Assembly: GCA_035445085.1 (NCBI GenBank)
Contig: DAOMQA010000025.1
Span: 1 to 34,555, forward strand
Source: JBDHXE01 sp035445085
Lineage (GTDB): Bacteria > Bacteroidota > Ignavibacteria > Kapaibacteriales > UBA2268
Direction: 5' to 3'
Length of the DNA stretch: 34,555 nt
Shown: one piece after another, positions 12,201 through 19,348 of the stretch
How positions within the stretch are numbered: position 1 is the first letter of the stretch
How the letters are laid out: every line of letters starts with the position of its first letter
Notes under the pieces: generated by a model
The model's input: only the letters and a program-made list of their open reading frames with translations
Database searches by the model: none
Told to the model about the DNA's origin: nothing
Translations under genes and position numbers: made by a program

Positions 12201-14776
12201 TAAGATTACAATATCTTAATCCGCAAGATTTAAATGGCTCTCCAAGCCAATTATTAGATATGTATAGATATAGCCCTCCAGTACCATCGCCAGGAACGTG
12301 GGCTGATTTATATTCACCATATAAATCAGATACAACAGTTACTTCTACTAACAATGTAGATTTCGGTGATTTTACATTAGGAGAACCAACAGGTATAACA
12401 TATTATAGTTACAATAATGGCTTATGGTCAGATTTGAATACTTGGTCATTAGATGGTTATACTTCAAAAGTTTTACCTGTTTTAAGACCACCGAACGAAG
12501 CTACTGACATTGTTAGGATTGGCAATGGTAAGGCTGTTACATTAGAGGATAACTTCAACGACACTTTAAAATCAGTTATTGTCGAAAGATATAATTATCT
12601 GCCTGGTGAATTATATATGAATGGAACTTTAAATTTTATTAGAGGTAATTCATTTATTTTAGAAGATAGCTGTACGCTTGGTATTCAGCATATAAACGGT
12701 ATTACACCTACAGCTCAAGGAGCATCTGGAGCAATTCAAACAAATTCAAGAAATTATGGAGTTGCAAGATATATCTATAATAGTCCTGCTGGCTCTACCA
12801 TTACTGGATTAGGGCTTCCCGATTCGGTTAAGAGTATAGTTATTGATATGCCTAATACAGTGAACAAGACAGTATTTTTATCTAATGCTGCTAGCCCAAC
12901 GGTTAAAATTCAAGACTCATTGACAATTAAACAAGGTGAGTTTTCTACAAATACGCGGTACATAGCAGTAAATAAAGTTATAGAGCTTGACACGATAATA
13001 AATAATGGTAGGATTGTACCAGGAAGTGGTAAATTTATATTCCCTAATATTAATGATAAGTATATAATACTAAAGAATAGAAGTGGTGCTAATTTTTATG
13101 ATATTGATATTACAAATGGTAATGTCATTGTAAAAAGACCGAATGCGCCGCTACCTGATTCATCTCATATTTATGTGAACAATGTTTTAAATTTTGCAGG
13201 TTCTAACTCTAAATTTGAAATCAATGATGATGTGAATTTAATTATGAAAAATTCAAGCGTTAATGCAATTCAGAACTTTTCTAATCAAAATTTCGTACGA
13301 ATTGGTAACAACGGCGGCTATTTAATAAGAAATATCGACCCATCAGTAAGTTATACTTTTCCTATCGGATTATTAGACGGTATAAACAATGAGTATAATC
13401 CAGTAACTTTCGATGGATTGACTGGTACAAGTGGTTATTTAGGTGCAAGAGTTGATTTCGGTACTGGAAATAATTTAGCTCATGTTGGTGCATCAGGGAT
13501 ACCATCGTCGTCATTTATTCAAAAGTATTGGACAATTGATTCTACGACACTTCAAATAAATGGTAAATTAAGATTTTATTATAATGATGATGATATTTAT
13601 AATACTGAAACTGAAATTACTAAAATTGGCAGATGGAACCCTGTAAAAGAAGGAACACCTGGAAGCTGGACTTTCCCATTTTCAACATCTAATTATAATT
13701 ATGCTTCGAATTATTTTGAAACTACAGCAAACTTTAATTATACTGGATTTAAAGGAGATTGGGCTTTTGGTTCAGAAAATTATTATAGACGCTTATTTTT
13801 CTCAAGGCAATCAGGCAATTGGAATGATGAAAATACTTGGACATATAATTCATCACATATCGGACCAATTTTTGGGACTGGAATGTGGCCTAATTTCCCA
13901 GATGATTCTGTTACCATAGGCGGTGGCTCTAACGGGCTAAATAATCATATCGTAGTTTTAAATGTTGATTTACCTTTTAGTATTGCTAATAATGTTGGTA
14001 TTGCAGTTGGCACAAGTTCATTAAATACAGGTACTTTGGACTTTGGTGTTAATAATTTAAATGGTAATAGATTTATTTTAAGAGAACTCTCTACTATAAT
14101 TATTGGTTCTTTGAATGGTATTACTTTGATTGGCGACAATAGTGGGAACTTAAGGACAACAGATACGAGAAATTTATCAAAAAATGCTAAATACCATTAT
14201 AGGGGTATAAATGACCAAGTTACTGGGGCTGCTCTACCCGATACTGTCAATACCTTAATTGTAGATAATCAAGGTATACTTAATGATAATACTCTAACAT
14301 TATTAAATTCAAGCAAAGTATCGGACTCTTTAATAGTTAAAACTGGAAGATTTGATATTGGTAGCTTAAATAATGTTAATGCTGCCTCATTAACTGCCCA
14401 TGCAAGAGTTTATCCAAATGCTATTATTGCAATGGGTGGTATACTCAATTTCCTTACAGCAGTTAATGGGTATCAAGATTATAATTTAGAAGATCTATCA
14501 TATGCGGAATTTTACGGTAATAATCAGATTATTAGTAATTTGCCACTAAATTTTACCCAAAGCTTTATTACTAATACGGGTGGGTTTGCTAATATAATTT
14601 CAACTGACGCAGGAACGAAATATATAAATTCACAATTGCTTATGAGAAATAATTTAATTAATAGAAATACAGCATTGCTGTCTATTAATGGACCTGTTAT
14701 ATCTGTGAGGGTTTTGGAGAGCGTTCTTAATTCAGCATCTATTTATAATGAAGGAATTATAGAAGTAGGTCAGTAA
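3281..14776 (+). CDS. Giant secreted multidomain surface repeat protein (3,831 residues)
   Basis: The start at 3281 is chosen because MYIRYLLILFLILVL begins a signal peptide; an upstream in-frame start would overlap the previous gene. Most of the protein is a beta-strand-rich solenoid of short units such as 'NNL.I ... GNL.I' and 'L.I..GNF.N'. Six larger modules recur, each led by a (N/S)G(D/N)W..(P)..W(S/T) motif near residues 340, 1050, 1565, 2350, 3040 and 3505. Between them are blocks with an R.(I/V)P .. F.(I/V)G ..Y.P pattern followed by KYW or YWRL. Two GEVED-type modules end in GEFEDY (about residue 1875) and GEYEDY (about 2195). No protease or glycosidase motif and no canonical T9SS sorting domain is visible. 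The C-terminus is NEGIIEVGQ, shared with the next gene. It is likely a cell-surface adhesin or structural protein, with export route unresolved. The frame is open throughout. Confidence 0.9.
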   Translation: MYIRYLLILFLILVLPLESISQLVNVKGNSTIFLSQGAVFQINGGIRVDNTSSLVHQNGAISNLYISGKFEIYGTYTQNSDGRITFNKGLIDTISGNSSITLARIYIDKSNNNRVVLDPTTTLTITQYLYLLNSSLEIVNSDLLLNAWAKIYSSLSNDTTLSSFNSNKCIINSGSSSNVLLGGHIVRKFPNTLSLPQMFQFPIGTPGYYSPAEIELRASGATFGSNPEISIKPVDKEHPQVEVNNKSLTKYWVVNSNDININGSGANVFFHYNAGEVNGNEAAYDVLYFSPSYNNPLGYWRLDPGNDNDIVDFNQRFFYSIKVDSIKGDWSAGEPEVSSAIYYSRQNGDWDDPNTWSKVNFGGVASNTIPNKQSDKIRIKGNTITIDAQPASFRSLSLEKDATISKLIIQGNYYLTGDSTIVQDSTYLSFAHQDGIAPVPTMSGCIRTNLRTLSSNATYEFSGSGNQNSGTGIPNIVKSLVVNKNSLIDTVTIQKNISIGNSLNINQGTIDVSSFALNGAVAGRAITMNGGELILRASFLTNYNAPSFYFGKVTFAGTGNTIVPSSTSIPAVNQYNNLKIAGNNRSGNITFPNIGLINIKDSLDIASLSFTNNSYKFLTDGSTVVFNKNGGSQYIPLKPLAPSDSVVYLEYFNLILDSAGSKLLHSTGSPTFKVRKNLTLRNSSNFNTNNFNLEVQGKWTNESGATFTAGNSTVIMRSTVAMVTETISSRDTTDNTFNNLLIAGPGIINALDNIKVIGNLRIDTLSTFSLSSNQLSLYGDFIVNGGTHQFATSTVKLSNNITQNIISSSSDVPFYNLVIDNPQDVVATSIGGVNNGLIINNNLDLNSGNLIVHAGSTYRYAKLLNNLTRIGGGYVDGELRKRVPINTASITYEVGHLKSYTPITLDFIGTGGTEGYLGILSDTLGVSSTPIQWTDAIPSDITPAGSTINMLKHVARQIGIIKPLSSTFALGTTREYNITATYIPGASPNGDIRNSADYNNFVGRIWNGSNWISPFYYGSKPVIGSLTPTTFQYSQLKDLGTLIFGEPGLITYYTRASGNWDDINNWSTQGYGGIVATSYPSQLSNNFKAYIGNNNNINLNLNITADNISGDSSLVQVDSTGTLMLQDYIISGSGAFRLMKNSVVGIGNSNGIVNAPTNSGNIRTGTRNYNFSSHNLGTFVYTGIGSQNTGNGLPSNLDSILKLVVDKPSGTLTLNSSNNIYVKDSLYIKLGDFNLGSIDVYCFRNIRKGSGASLVPNGRTVYLRGDSSIYITSDNYNELVNFYNLNILKAYNTGDIILNPLTTLNISNNLTFAANNKAKIDATSNSSEAQPLFVQFGNSASVNGAGNINFIESGGWVYGEVRKNIPSGNAPDVQFETGTQLYYSPFSIDFATGSGTAGYLSGNAINGNHPKLYSDPPSLYPISPSRNITVYWRLKKPANSTFDRGNRNADFTVYFANPEQQINTDCFGCADLTFFRGGDSLSWWQRMPRNSTYDNSGLNNVCGDTRLNIGTPTFNYNGDPCGSNASLGRIKVLSVPSTYPLGSTDYYANGDTLLADFVAGNRNTLKYYKFYSIKDGNWSDPTTWSTESYSGTINAAASDLDPQIRPIPSRQYDNVYIGNGKKVTLDVNIGSNSYSSGSFASPFVGPSVFVENTGTLDFGTSVLRGNQFNAKSGSTLIIGSNDGIINTNTGSLTGNVQMFYNGYPPGYSDSINFVYAPNGRTSNGSSRPTINRNSTINYIESITIKKVSDNSIVMQYISGDKFLLTQSGHVRSLASCSLNVGEQYYIEINPSNVANNRKYKVWADWDFNGTFNNSGSEFLSNNNSNDTILVTTTSFTVPATNDQGSVQLRIGMGGNTGDFNSDASNTDANTSGEFEDYTIHIKNTNYAANQVSGAGLPSLLQSLTIHSPNVATANPQFTLGKSIAVIDNIYIKSGTFNQASNDINLYGNFINDTLNGFVAGNTNPLRFVGLDTQSVSGTNAVKFNNVEVNKPNNTPVNLNTNIIINGNLSLNSNNNLILNPNNTLRFTNTGIISPGAGSFSSDRMVRTDGISNISKITKEFFESNYCIPSLRWGNTSDSYINNVTYSSLNNASGKSGFSDFTSLTPPNIIAGTPTNINITQSGASNRRWYLWIDADRNGVFENNASERLINGTNSTSINQNITIPTSAYNGVTRMRIKMRNGGNSDPCESSTSTEGEYEDYLVNISNGTVQTNQVFTFNFPVGTDSIYNPAYIDLLATQTAEPTISLLLKKGKHPNRITESILGKYWVMSSTGIENIKADTLLFTYAPSDTNGNGQSYIPSRYVSPAWEINLGATPKSINNQITIRPTNIDSLQKIDGEWTAGAPFTFFYGRKFYSINNGDWNVPANWSNVGHNGPRSQYFPGDIYYKDTVMIDGHTITFKDSSNISIDSLRIGGTNINPGQGRLLFGVTPNNKSLTLRQIFTDEDGMIDGTAGTRQDTIIISENFSNNSTASLGFRNDLTSATHLKFVDTSNSHLYGSGNFGRLGNLILEKIGGLNDTLFIESSNFALASDTTMDYTINFHSGFLAHNVNSNLYLSSGANMINMEQNTGIGVFNGSVRSNASVISNFNTNFQIDGGDFIIGNAPDDNFLYKTGTTFNVINGNVTIAGVFGRALTTSLIEFNMTGNNVFKVLTMGNTDNSKIGFDISNSASSFSMSNGRIIIANGGGSTPSSADYNVSTQNGTGMIAGVLQSGDSTLTPANTIIKIAGSSPVYDLHFANNLANNVDSKVTESIFTINNNWTIDANHSFNLDGNTVRLAGNLINYGDFTAVPSGATSNEWQIELNGLSDQTLFSDLNPFEMYKLAINKPSGNVLLSPSGISNLIIRNSLEFTSSNNAFINSAATGRFVELSPTPHSDPVVYRIGLGHIYGRLYRYIPAGNAVVDFPVGADTITSYRPAKFSTIGTGGTAGLIGVQHFPIAHPDTISAPFIAYKSILKYWNVDDPSTFDLGTRTFDLRLQYLNPQDLNGSPSQLLDMYRYSPPVPSPGTWADLYSPYKSDTTVTSTNNVDFGDFTLGEPTGITYYSYNNGLWSDLNTWSLDGYTSKVLPVLRPPNEATDIVRIGNGKAVTLEDNFNDTLKSVIVERYNYLPGELYMNGTLNFIRGNSFILEDSCTLGIQHINGITPTAQGASGAIQTNSRNYGVARYIYNSPAGSTITGLGLPDSVKSIVIDMPNTVNKTVFLSNAASPTVKIQDSLTIKQGEFSTNTRYIAVNKVIELDTIINNGRIVPGSGKFIFPNINDKYIILKNRSGANFYDIDITNGNVIVKRPNAPLPDSSHIYVNNVLNFAGSNSKFEINDDVNLIMKNSSVNAIQNFSNQNFVRIGNNGGYLIRNIDPSVSYTFPIGLLDGINNEYNPVTFDGLTGTSGYLGARVDFGTGNNLAHVGASGIPSSSFIQKYWTIDSTTLQINGKLRFYYNDDDIYNTETEITKIGRWNPVKEGTPGSWTFPFSTSNYNYASNYFETTANFNYTGFKGDWAFGSENYYRRLFFSRQSGNWNDENTWTYNSSHIGPIFGTGMWPNFPDDSVTIGGGSNGLNNHIVVLNVDLPFSIANNVGIAVGTSSLNTGTLDFGVNNLNGNRFILRELSTIIIGSLNGITLIGDNSGNLRTTDTRNLSKNAKYHYRGINDQVTGAALPDTVNTLIVDNQGILNDNTLTLLNSSKVSDSLIVKTGRFDIGSLNNVNAASLTAHARVYPNAIIAMGGILNFLTAVNGYQDYNLEDLSYAEFYGNNQIISNLPLNFTQSFITNTGGFANIISTDAGTKYINSQLLMRNNLINRNTALLSINGPVISVRVLESVLNSASIYNEGIIEVGQ
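4298..13843 (+). repeat. Six protein-level 'GDWxDPxTWS' modules in the giant gene
   Basis: The modules begin at about 4298, 6427, 7978, 10321, 12399 and 13790. Each has an aromatic start (YYS, YYT, FYS or similar), a G(D/N/L)W, and a W(S/T) 6-8 residues later, then a D.(V/I).I..G strand. A seventh copy lies in the next gene at about 16650. The bases are well diverged, so these are ancient domain duplications and not DNA repeats likely to recombine. Confidence 0.75.
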
Positions 14777-14874
14777 TTTTGGCATAGTTTTTAACTGTAA
14801 ATAATTGGCTACTTAAAAAAAAGTAAGTGAATAATTAGTGAAAGTATATAAAAAAATAAATAATAAATAAGTAT

Positions 14875-14892
14875 ATCAGTAATATTACTGAT
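14875..14892. promoter_or_regulatory. Perfect 18-bp palindrome followed by T5
   Basis: ATCAGTAATATTACTGAT is a perfect palindrome 98 bp after the giant gene, followed by more T residues. It could be a weak intrinsic terminator. It also ends 21 bp upstream of a TAGTTTTG -7 candidate, overlapping where a -33 contact would fall, so it could be an operator for the gene at 14987. Confidence 0.45.
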
Positions 14893-14913
14893 TTTTAAAG
14901 GATTAATTATAAT

Positions 14914-14921
14914 TAGTTTTG
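14914..14921 (+). promoter_or_regulatory. Putative -7 element (TAnnTTTG)
   Basis: TAGTTTTG matches the Bacteroidota -7 consensus and lies 65 bp before the ATG at 14987. No clear -33 TTG is seen. An own promoter would fit the different codon use of this gene from the upstream giant gene. Confidence 0.4.
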
Positions 14922-14972
14922 TAGTGTATCAAAGTGTAAATATGAATGTAATAAATATTAATTTTATTTTTT

Positions 14973-14977
14973 AGGAG
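14973..14977 (+). promoter_or_regulatory. Strong Shine-Dalgarno site (AGGAG)
   Basis: TTAGGAG lies 9 bases before the ATG at 14987. It stands out because most other genes here have little or no SD, and it fits strong translation. Confidence 0.6.
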
Positions 14978-14986
14978 TTTAATAGT

Positions 14987-17188
14987 ATGAATAAAGTATT
15001 TAACAAAGTATTAACAGGAGCTATCTTTTTAGGAGTTGGCTTGTTTAGTGCTTATGATGCTGCAGCTCAAAATTTTGAAATGAATGGAGCAGGCTCGCAG
15101 TATAATGCAACTTGCGGAGCTGTTATTAGAATGAAAGGGACAACGTCCTCTTTTCAAAATATTAGTGGCGCTACATTAGGTACTTCAGGTAATGTAATTG
15201 AAGGTGTGGTAGATTGGGCTGCAACCACTAATGGGCAAACTGTACAAGGTTTGTATTATGACCACATGGTTATTTCAGGTGGTGGTACTAAGACCGTTGC
15301 TAATGGTGTATTTATAGTGGCAGGTGCATGTCCAGACTTTTTAACTGGATATAATGATTTAGCTACATATCCATTTTATGTCGCAAGTGGTGCTGGAAAT
15401 AATACATTCCAAAATACATTTAACTATGTCGGTACAGTTCCACAAACTATATTCCCATTATATACGATGGGTGGAAGCCAGCCTAATAACTTTGATAGCT
15501 TAAGTTTAGCTGGTGGTGGCACTAAGACCGTTCCAGATGGATTAGATGTAGGCGTAAACGATGCGTTGTTATTAGCGAGTGGTACTGAATTAGCAGTATC
15601 AGGTAATTTATACCTTGGTGCTCAACCATCAATTTTAGATGGTACTTTAACTATAGATAATGGTGGTACACTAAATATTGGCACAGCTACTTTAGCTCTT
15701 AACGATGATATTACTATTAATGATGGTTCTATTATCTCTGATAATGGCGATGGAGACGTTACCGTTGGTACTGGAGCTAACTTAAATTTAGCTGGCAATA
15801 CTTCAATTCTTGATTTTGATGATAATACAGAGTTAATTATTACTGGTACAATTGAAAATAATGGTAATGGAACAAACTTATTGTTTGCTTGTAATTCTAC
15901 TGTTACCTACAATGGTACTGCTGGTCAATTAGTATTACCTACTACAAGCGCTAATTCTTATGGTAACTTAGTCTTGACTAATGGTGCAAAGGGAGCGGGT
16001 ACCGAAGCATATAGTAATGATTTTTACTTATGTAATGACTTCACTTTAAATGGTGGTGGTAATTTTGATTTACAAGCTAGCGTTCCTGCTGGTGGCGTAT
16101 TATATTTGAAGGATGAGGCTGCTGTAGTAACTTACGGTACTAACGAAGAAGTTGTAGGTAAGATGAATCGTGTTACAAGCGGTACTCCAAGCGCAGCTTA
16201 TGTGTTTAACAATGCTCAAACAGTAATTACTCTTAGCAATGATGCAGATAATGCTACAAACATTCAATTAAATGTTCGCCCAAGCACTAACCCTTATAAC
16301 TATAATGGTACTAAAGATGTTAATAGAAAAATTAATATGACTTATACTGGTAATAGTGGTGAATTTGCATGGACTGCTAGAGCAGGTTACTTAGAAGCTG
16401 AAGGTCCAAGTGCTGGTACATGGCCTGGTTTATATACTCAAGCTTCTGTAAGATTCTATGAAGCTGATGGCACTGTTACTCCAGATGAAAAAATTGGTAC
16501 TGGTAACCCTTATGTTCGTAACTCTGCGTCAGGCGCTAATTTAGGTTATGTTGAATTAGCTGGTATTTCTGAAACAGCTACTACAAATATTCCTAACGGT
16601 ATTGCTGATTTTGCTTCAACAAATGATTTAAAACTTACTGCTGGTCCTACAACTTTCTACACTGTTAATGATGGTCGTTGGACAAACCCAGGTACTTGGG
16701 ACGAAGGAACTAGACCATCTGCAAGTGATAACACTGAAATTCGTCACATGGTTTATGTCGGTATTGACGGTCCATTTGCTGGTACAACTGGTGGTACAGA
16801 TGAAATTGAAGGAAACAATACATTAAGAGAAGCTACTGCATATTCAGGTGGTGTTGCAGCTGCTAACACTATTACAATTGCTACTGGCTTTGCGAATGCC
16901 TCGTTAATTATTGGTAACGAAGATAATGGTAGTGGTTATGTATTCCATACTGCTTCTACTAGTGTTGGTTCTTTTGTAAACAATAATACAAATGCTTTAT
17001 CTGCTACTTTCCCTGCAGTTGATGGCAAGGGTTCAGTAACAAAAGGAAGTTTGAATGGTCTTTGGATGGTATATAACACAAGCAACGGTTGGGTAAACTC
17101 AGGTATGCAAATTCCAACTTTCAAAACATTCAACATTCTTAACTTAGGTTCTATCAACAACGAAGGTATCATCGAAGTTGGTGAATAA
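14987..17188 (+). CDS. Exported, probably abundant surface protein sharing the giant protein's C-terminus
   Basis: The 733-residue product has a signal peptide (Lys residues, hydrophobic core, cleavage near DAAAQ). The first half is beta-rich with two GGGTKTV turns (about residues 100 and 180) and strand units like those of the giant neighbour. One NDGRWTNPGTWD module (about residues 556-572) matches the giant protein's six. The C-terminus is NNEGIIEVGE, almost identical to NEGIIEVGQ in the giant protein. Codon use is biased to GGT, ACT, GCT, AAC, ATC and TTC, strongest toward the 3' end, and it has a clear SD, both suggesting high expression. A strong hairpin follows. No sorting domain or catalytic motif is seen. 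It may be the major subunit of a surface layer or filament, with the giant protein as a rare partner; that is inference. Confidence 0.85.
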   Translation: MNKVFNKVLTGAIFLGVGLFSAYDAAAQNFEMNGAGSQYNATCGAVIRMKGTTSSFQNISGATLGTSGNVIEGVVDWAATTNGQTVQGLYYDHMVISGGGTKTVANGVFIVAGACPDFLTGYNDLATYPFYVASGAGNNTFQNTFNYVGTVPQTIFPLYTMGGSQPNNFDSLSLAGGGTKTVPDGLDVGVNDALLLASGTELAVSGNLYLGAQPSILDGTLTIDNGGTLNIGTATLALNDDITINDGSIISDNGDGDVTVGTGANLNLAGNTSILDFDDNTELIITGTIENNGNGTNLLFACNSTVTYNGTAGQLVLPTTSANSYGNLVLTNGAKGAGTEAYSNDFYLCNDFTLNGGGNFDLQASVPAGGVLYLKDEAAVVTYGTNEEVVGKMNRVTSGTPSAAYVFNNAQTVITLSNDADNATNIQLNVRPSTNPYNYNGTKDVNRKINMTYTGNSGEFAWTARAGYLEAEGPSAGTWPGLYTQASVRFYEADGTVTPDEKIGTGNPYVRNSASGANLGYVELAGISETATTNIPNGIADFASTNDLKLTAGPTTFYTVNDGRWTNPGTWDEGTRPSASDNTEIRHMVYVGIDGPFAGTTGGTDEIEGNNTLREATAYSGGVAAANTITIATGFANASLIIGNEDNGSGYVFHTASTSVGSFVNNNTNALSATFPAVDGKGSVTKGSLNGLWMVYNTSNGWVNSGMQIPTFKTFNILNLGSINNEGIIEVGE

Positions 17189-17204
17189 TAATTTCATTTA
17201 TCTT

Positions 17205-17236
17205 AAATTTCCCCTCATCATTGAGGGGAAATTTTT
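17205..17236 (+). terminator. Strong hairpin terminator or attenuator
   Basis: A perfect 13-bp stem, AAATTTCCCCTCA with TGAGGGGAAATTT, surrounds a four-base loop and is followed by T residues. It lies 16 bp after the abundant-protein gene and only 25 bp before the next ATG region. No obvious promoter fits in between, so partial read-through into the downstream run is likely. Confidence 0.85.
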
Positions 17237-17260
17237 AGATAAGAGATGGAATATAATCAG

Positions 17261-19348
17261 ATGAAAAAAATGGCATTACATATAACAATATTCTTTATCT
17301 TAGGCGCATTTCAAATGCTCCTAAGCCAGGGAACCACTTTAAATAGTAATGGCAAAATTAATAACTTGGGTACTATTAGAGTTAAAGCTGGTCAGGTAAA
17401 ATTAGACCAAGATACTATCTTAGGAAGAGTAGAATTGCTTCAAAAAGATGCCGCTTCACAGCAAGCTGTTCCAAATATGGTCTTTAATCAGTTAATACTC
17501 AAAAATACCGCTAAGAAAATTGTTCGCGACGATAGAAAAGGTACGGATAATAAAACTCTACCACTAATCGTAATGGATTCTTTAGTAATTGAAGATACCG
17601 CTAATTTGACAACGCGTTGGATAGGGTGGACTCCAGAAGATATCCAAGCCAAAGGAACTGTTAGAAATGAAGCCAACTACACTGGACCCAAGTATTTAAT
17701 TTTAAATAATAATATTAAAAAGCAAGATATACTTGGTAAGGGTGAGTTTTCTAAATTGCAAATAATGAATCCATATGGTGTTGATGTTGTTTCTGGAGGT
17801 TTCAAAATTAATGAAGAATTATTATTACGTGAAGGTAAATTTCGTAATAGTAAGGCGAATAATTTTATAATGGCAGATTCATCATTAATAGTGCGTTACC
17901 CACAATCCTCATTGGAAGAAGAGCCTTCTTTCGATGGAGTTGTGTCTATTCACTATAAAGGTAATGGCACTATTATAACTTCTGGAGAAATTCCAAGTAA
18001 TCCTAATACCTTAAAAACATTGCGAGTTGAAAACACAGATTCATTAATTCTTGCTAAGAATTCTACTGTAAATGATAGCCTAGTTATAGCAACTACTATT
18101 ATTACTAAGGATGATACCTTATCTTTTAATCACCGTTCAAACTTATTTTTTGATATTTCTAAGTATGATATTGAAATAGTGGGTAATTTTAGAAGGAACG
18201 TTATAATTCCGGGCGACTCGATAATCCTTAATAATCCATATACTTGGATAAGGTTTAATTCATTAGCTGATTTAGGGGAAATTAAATCCATTACTTCTAC
18301 TATTTTACCAAGTAAATTTCAACCATATTTAGGCGGAACAGAAAAGGTAAAAAGAATCATTAATTTAAATGCGTATTCGGATAATGGTGTAGAAATAACG
18401 CGAAGATTTAGAGCGCAATTTAATTATGCTTGGCACCATAATGTTGGTTTGAACAACGATGAATCAAATGGTTTAAATTTATTAGACCTAGTACTTCAAC
18501 GCTGGGGAGGCGATATATGGCACGATTTACAATCAAGTCAGCCACAACAAAACCCTTTCGGATGGGCTTTTGCAAAATCTGATTCAATATCTTCACCGGG
18601 TTATTATGCAATTGGTCCAGCAAATATAAATAATTCGTTAGTTTTTAGAGCATATGCATTATTAGAAGGTGCCTATATACCCGGCTCGGCTAACAAGATG
18701 AGAGTAGATTTGTGGTCGAGAGATATTTTATCACATGTAACAGCGAATGAATACCCATTAAACTTGTTGTCAGATATTAAAGATTTATTACCAAAGTCGA
18801 TACCAGATTCTGTAGTTGATTATGCTGTTTTAGAGTTTAAAACAGAAAGAAATGGAGAAGCAGTTTATAGGCTTCCAATCTTTATCAAATATGATGGTCG
18901 TTTAGTAGATTTATTTGGTAATGATCGTATAAAATTGAAGGATTCAGTTAATAACAATAAATTTGGTGGTGATTATTATGTAGTAATAAGACATAGAAAT
19001 CATGCACCTATTATAACAGAAAAACCATTAAAATTGGCAACTGAAAATAATACATTAGTATATAATTTTACTGACCCTAAATTAATTGAAGGTGGTTCAA
19101 CATCCCTTAAGTTAGTTGATTATATTGATAATAAATTTGTATATGCTATGAAAGGCGGATTTATACCATACGAAAACTCGGATTTAGAAGCGCTAATGAA
19201 TATAACAATGTATTATACTAACCCTAAATATTGGGAAGAAAGTTGGCAACAATTTACTAATATTGGCTATATCAGAAGTGATTATAACTTAAGTGGTATA
19301 ATAACTACTAAGGATTTTAATATCAGCTGGAATAATAGGGGTAAATAA
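17261..19348 (+). CDS. Exported protein with C-terminal dockerin-like calcium loop
   Basis: From the ATG at 17261 the product is 695 residues with a signal peptide ending near LLSQ; an in-frame ATG at 17246 would add only five polar residues. The mature start contains NSNGKINNLGTIRV, which echoes the NEGIIEVG ends of the two preceding surface proteins. The first half shows the same strand units (for example 'GEFSKLQIMNPYG'). The last third matches a common Bacteroidota secreted-protein ending: an RVDLWSRD region, YYVVIRHRNHAPI, a YNFTDP segment and a final S-DYNLSGIITTKD-FN segment. That last motif has the D.N.SG.I...D spacing of an EF-hand/dockerin loop. The gene after it starts at the next base. 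Function unknown; a surface accessory or binding protein is likely. Confidence 0.8.
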   Translation: MKKMALHITIFFILGAFQMLLSQGTTLNSNGKINNLGTIRVKAGQVKLDQDTILGRVELLQKDAASQQAVPNMVFNQLILKNTAKKIVRDDRKGTDNKTLPLIVMDSLVIEDTANLTTRWIGWTPEDIQAKGTVRNEANYTGPKYLILNNNIKKQDILGKGEFSKLQIMNPYGVDVVSGGFKINEELLLREGKFRNSKANNFIMADSSLIVRYPQSSLEEEPSFDGVVSIHYKGNGTIITSGEIPSNPNTLKTLRVENTDSLILAKNSTVNDSLVIATTIITKDDTLSFNHRSNLFFDISKYDIEIVGNFRRNVIIPGDSIILNNPYTWIRFNSLADLGEIKSITSTILPSKFQPYLGGTEKVKRIINLNAYSDNGVEITRRFRAQFNYAWHHNVGLNNDESNGLNLLDLVLQRWGGDIWHDLQSSQPQQNPFGWAFAKSDSISSPGYYAIGPANINNSLVFRAYALLEGAYIPGSANKMRVDLWSRDILSHVTANEYPLNLLSDIKDLLPKSIPDSVVDYAVLEFKTERNGEAVYRLPIFIKYDGRLVDLFGNDRIKLKDSVNNNKFGGDYYVVIRHRNHAPIITEKPLKLATENNTLVYNFTDPKLIEGGSTSLKLVDYIDNKFVYAMKGGFIPYENSDLEALMNITMYYTNPKYWEESWQQFTNIGYIRSDYNLSGIITTKDFNISWNNRGK

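Noticed and set aside
4298..13843. Tandem DNA repeats or a CRISPR-like array in the giant gene
   Set aside because: Similarity is only at protein level, spacing is irregular (about 1.4-2.4 kb), and there are no identical direct repeats.
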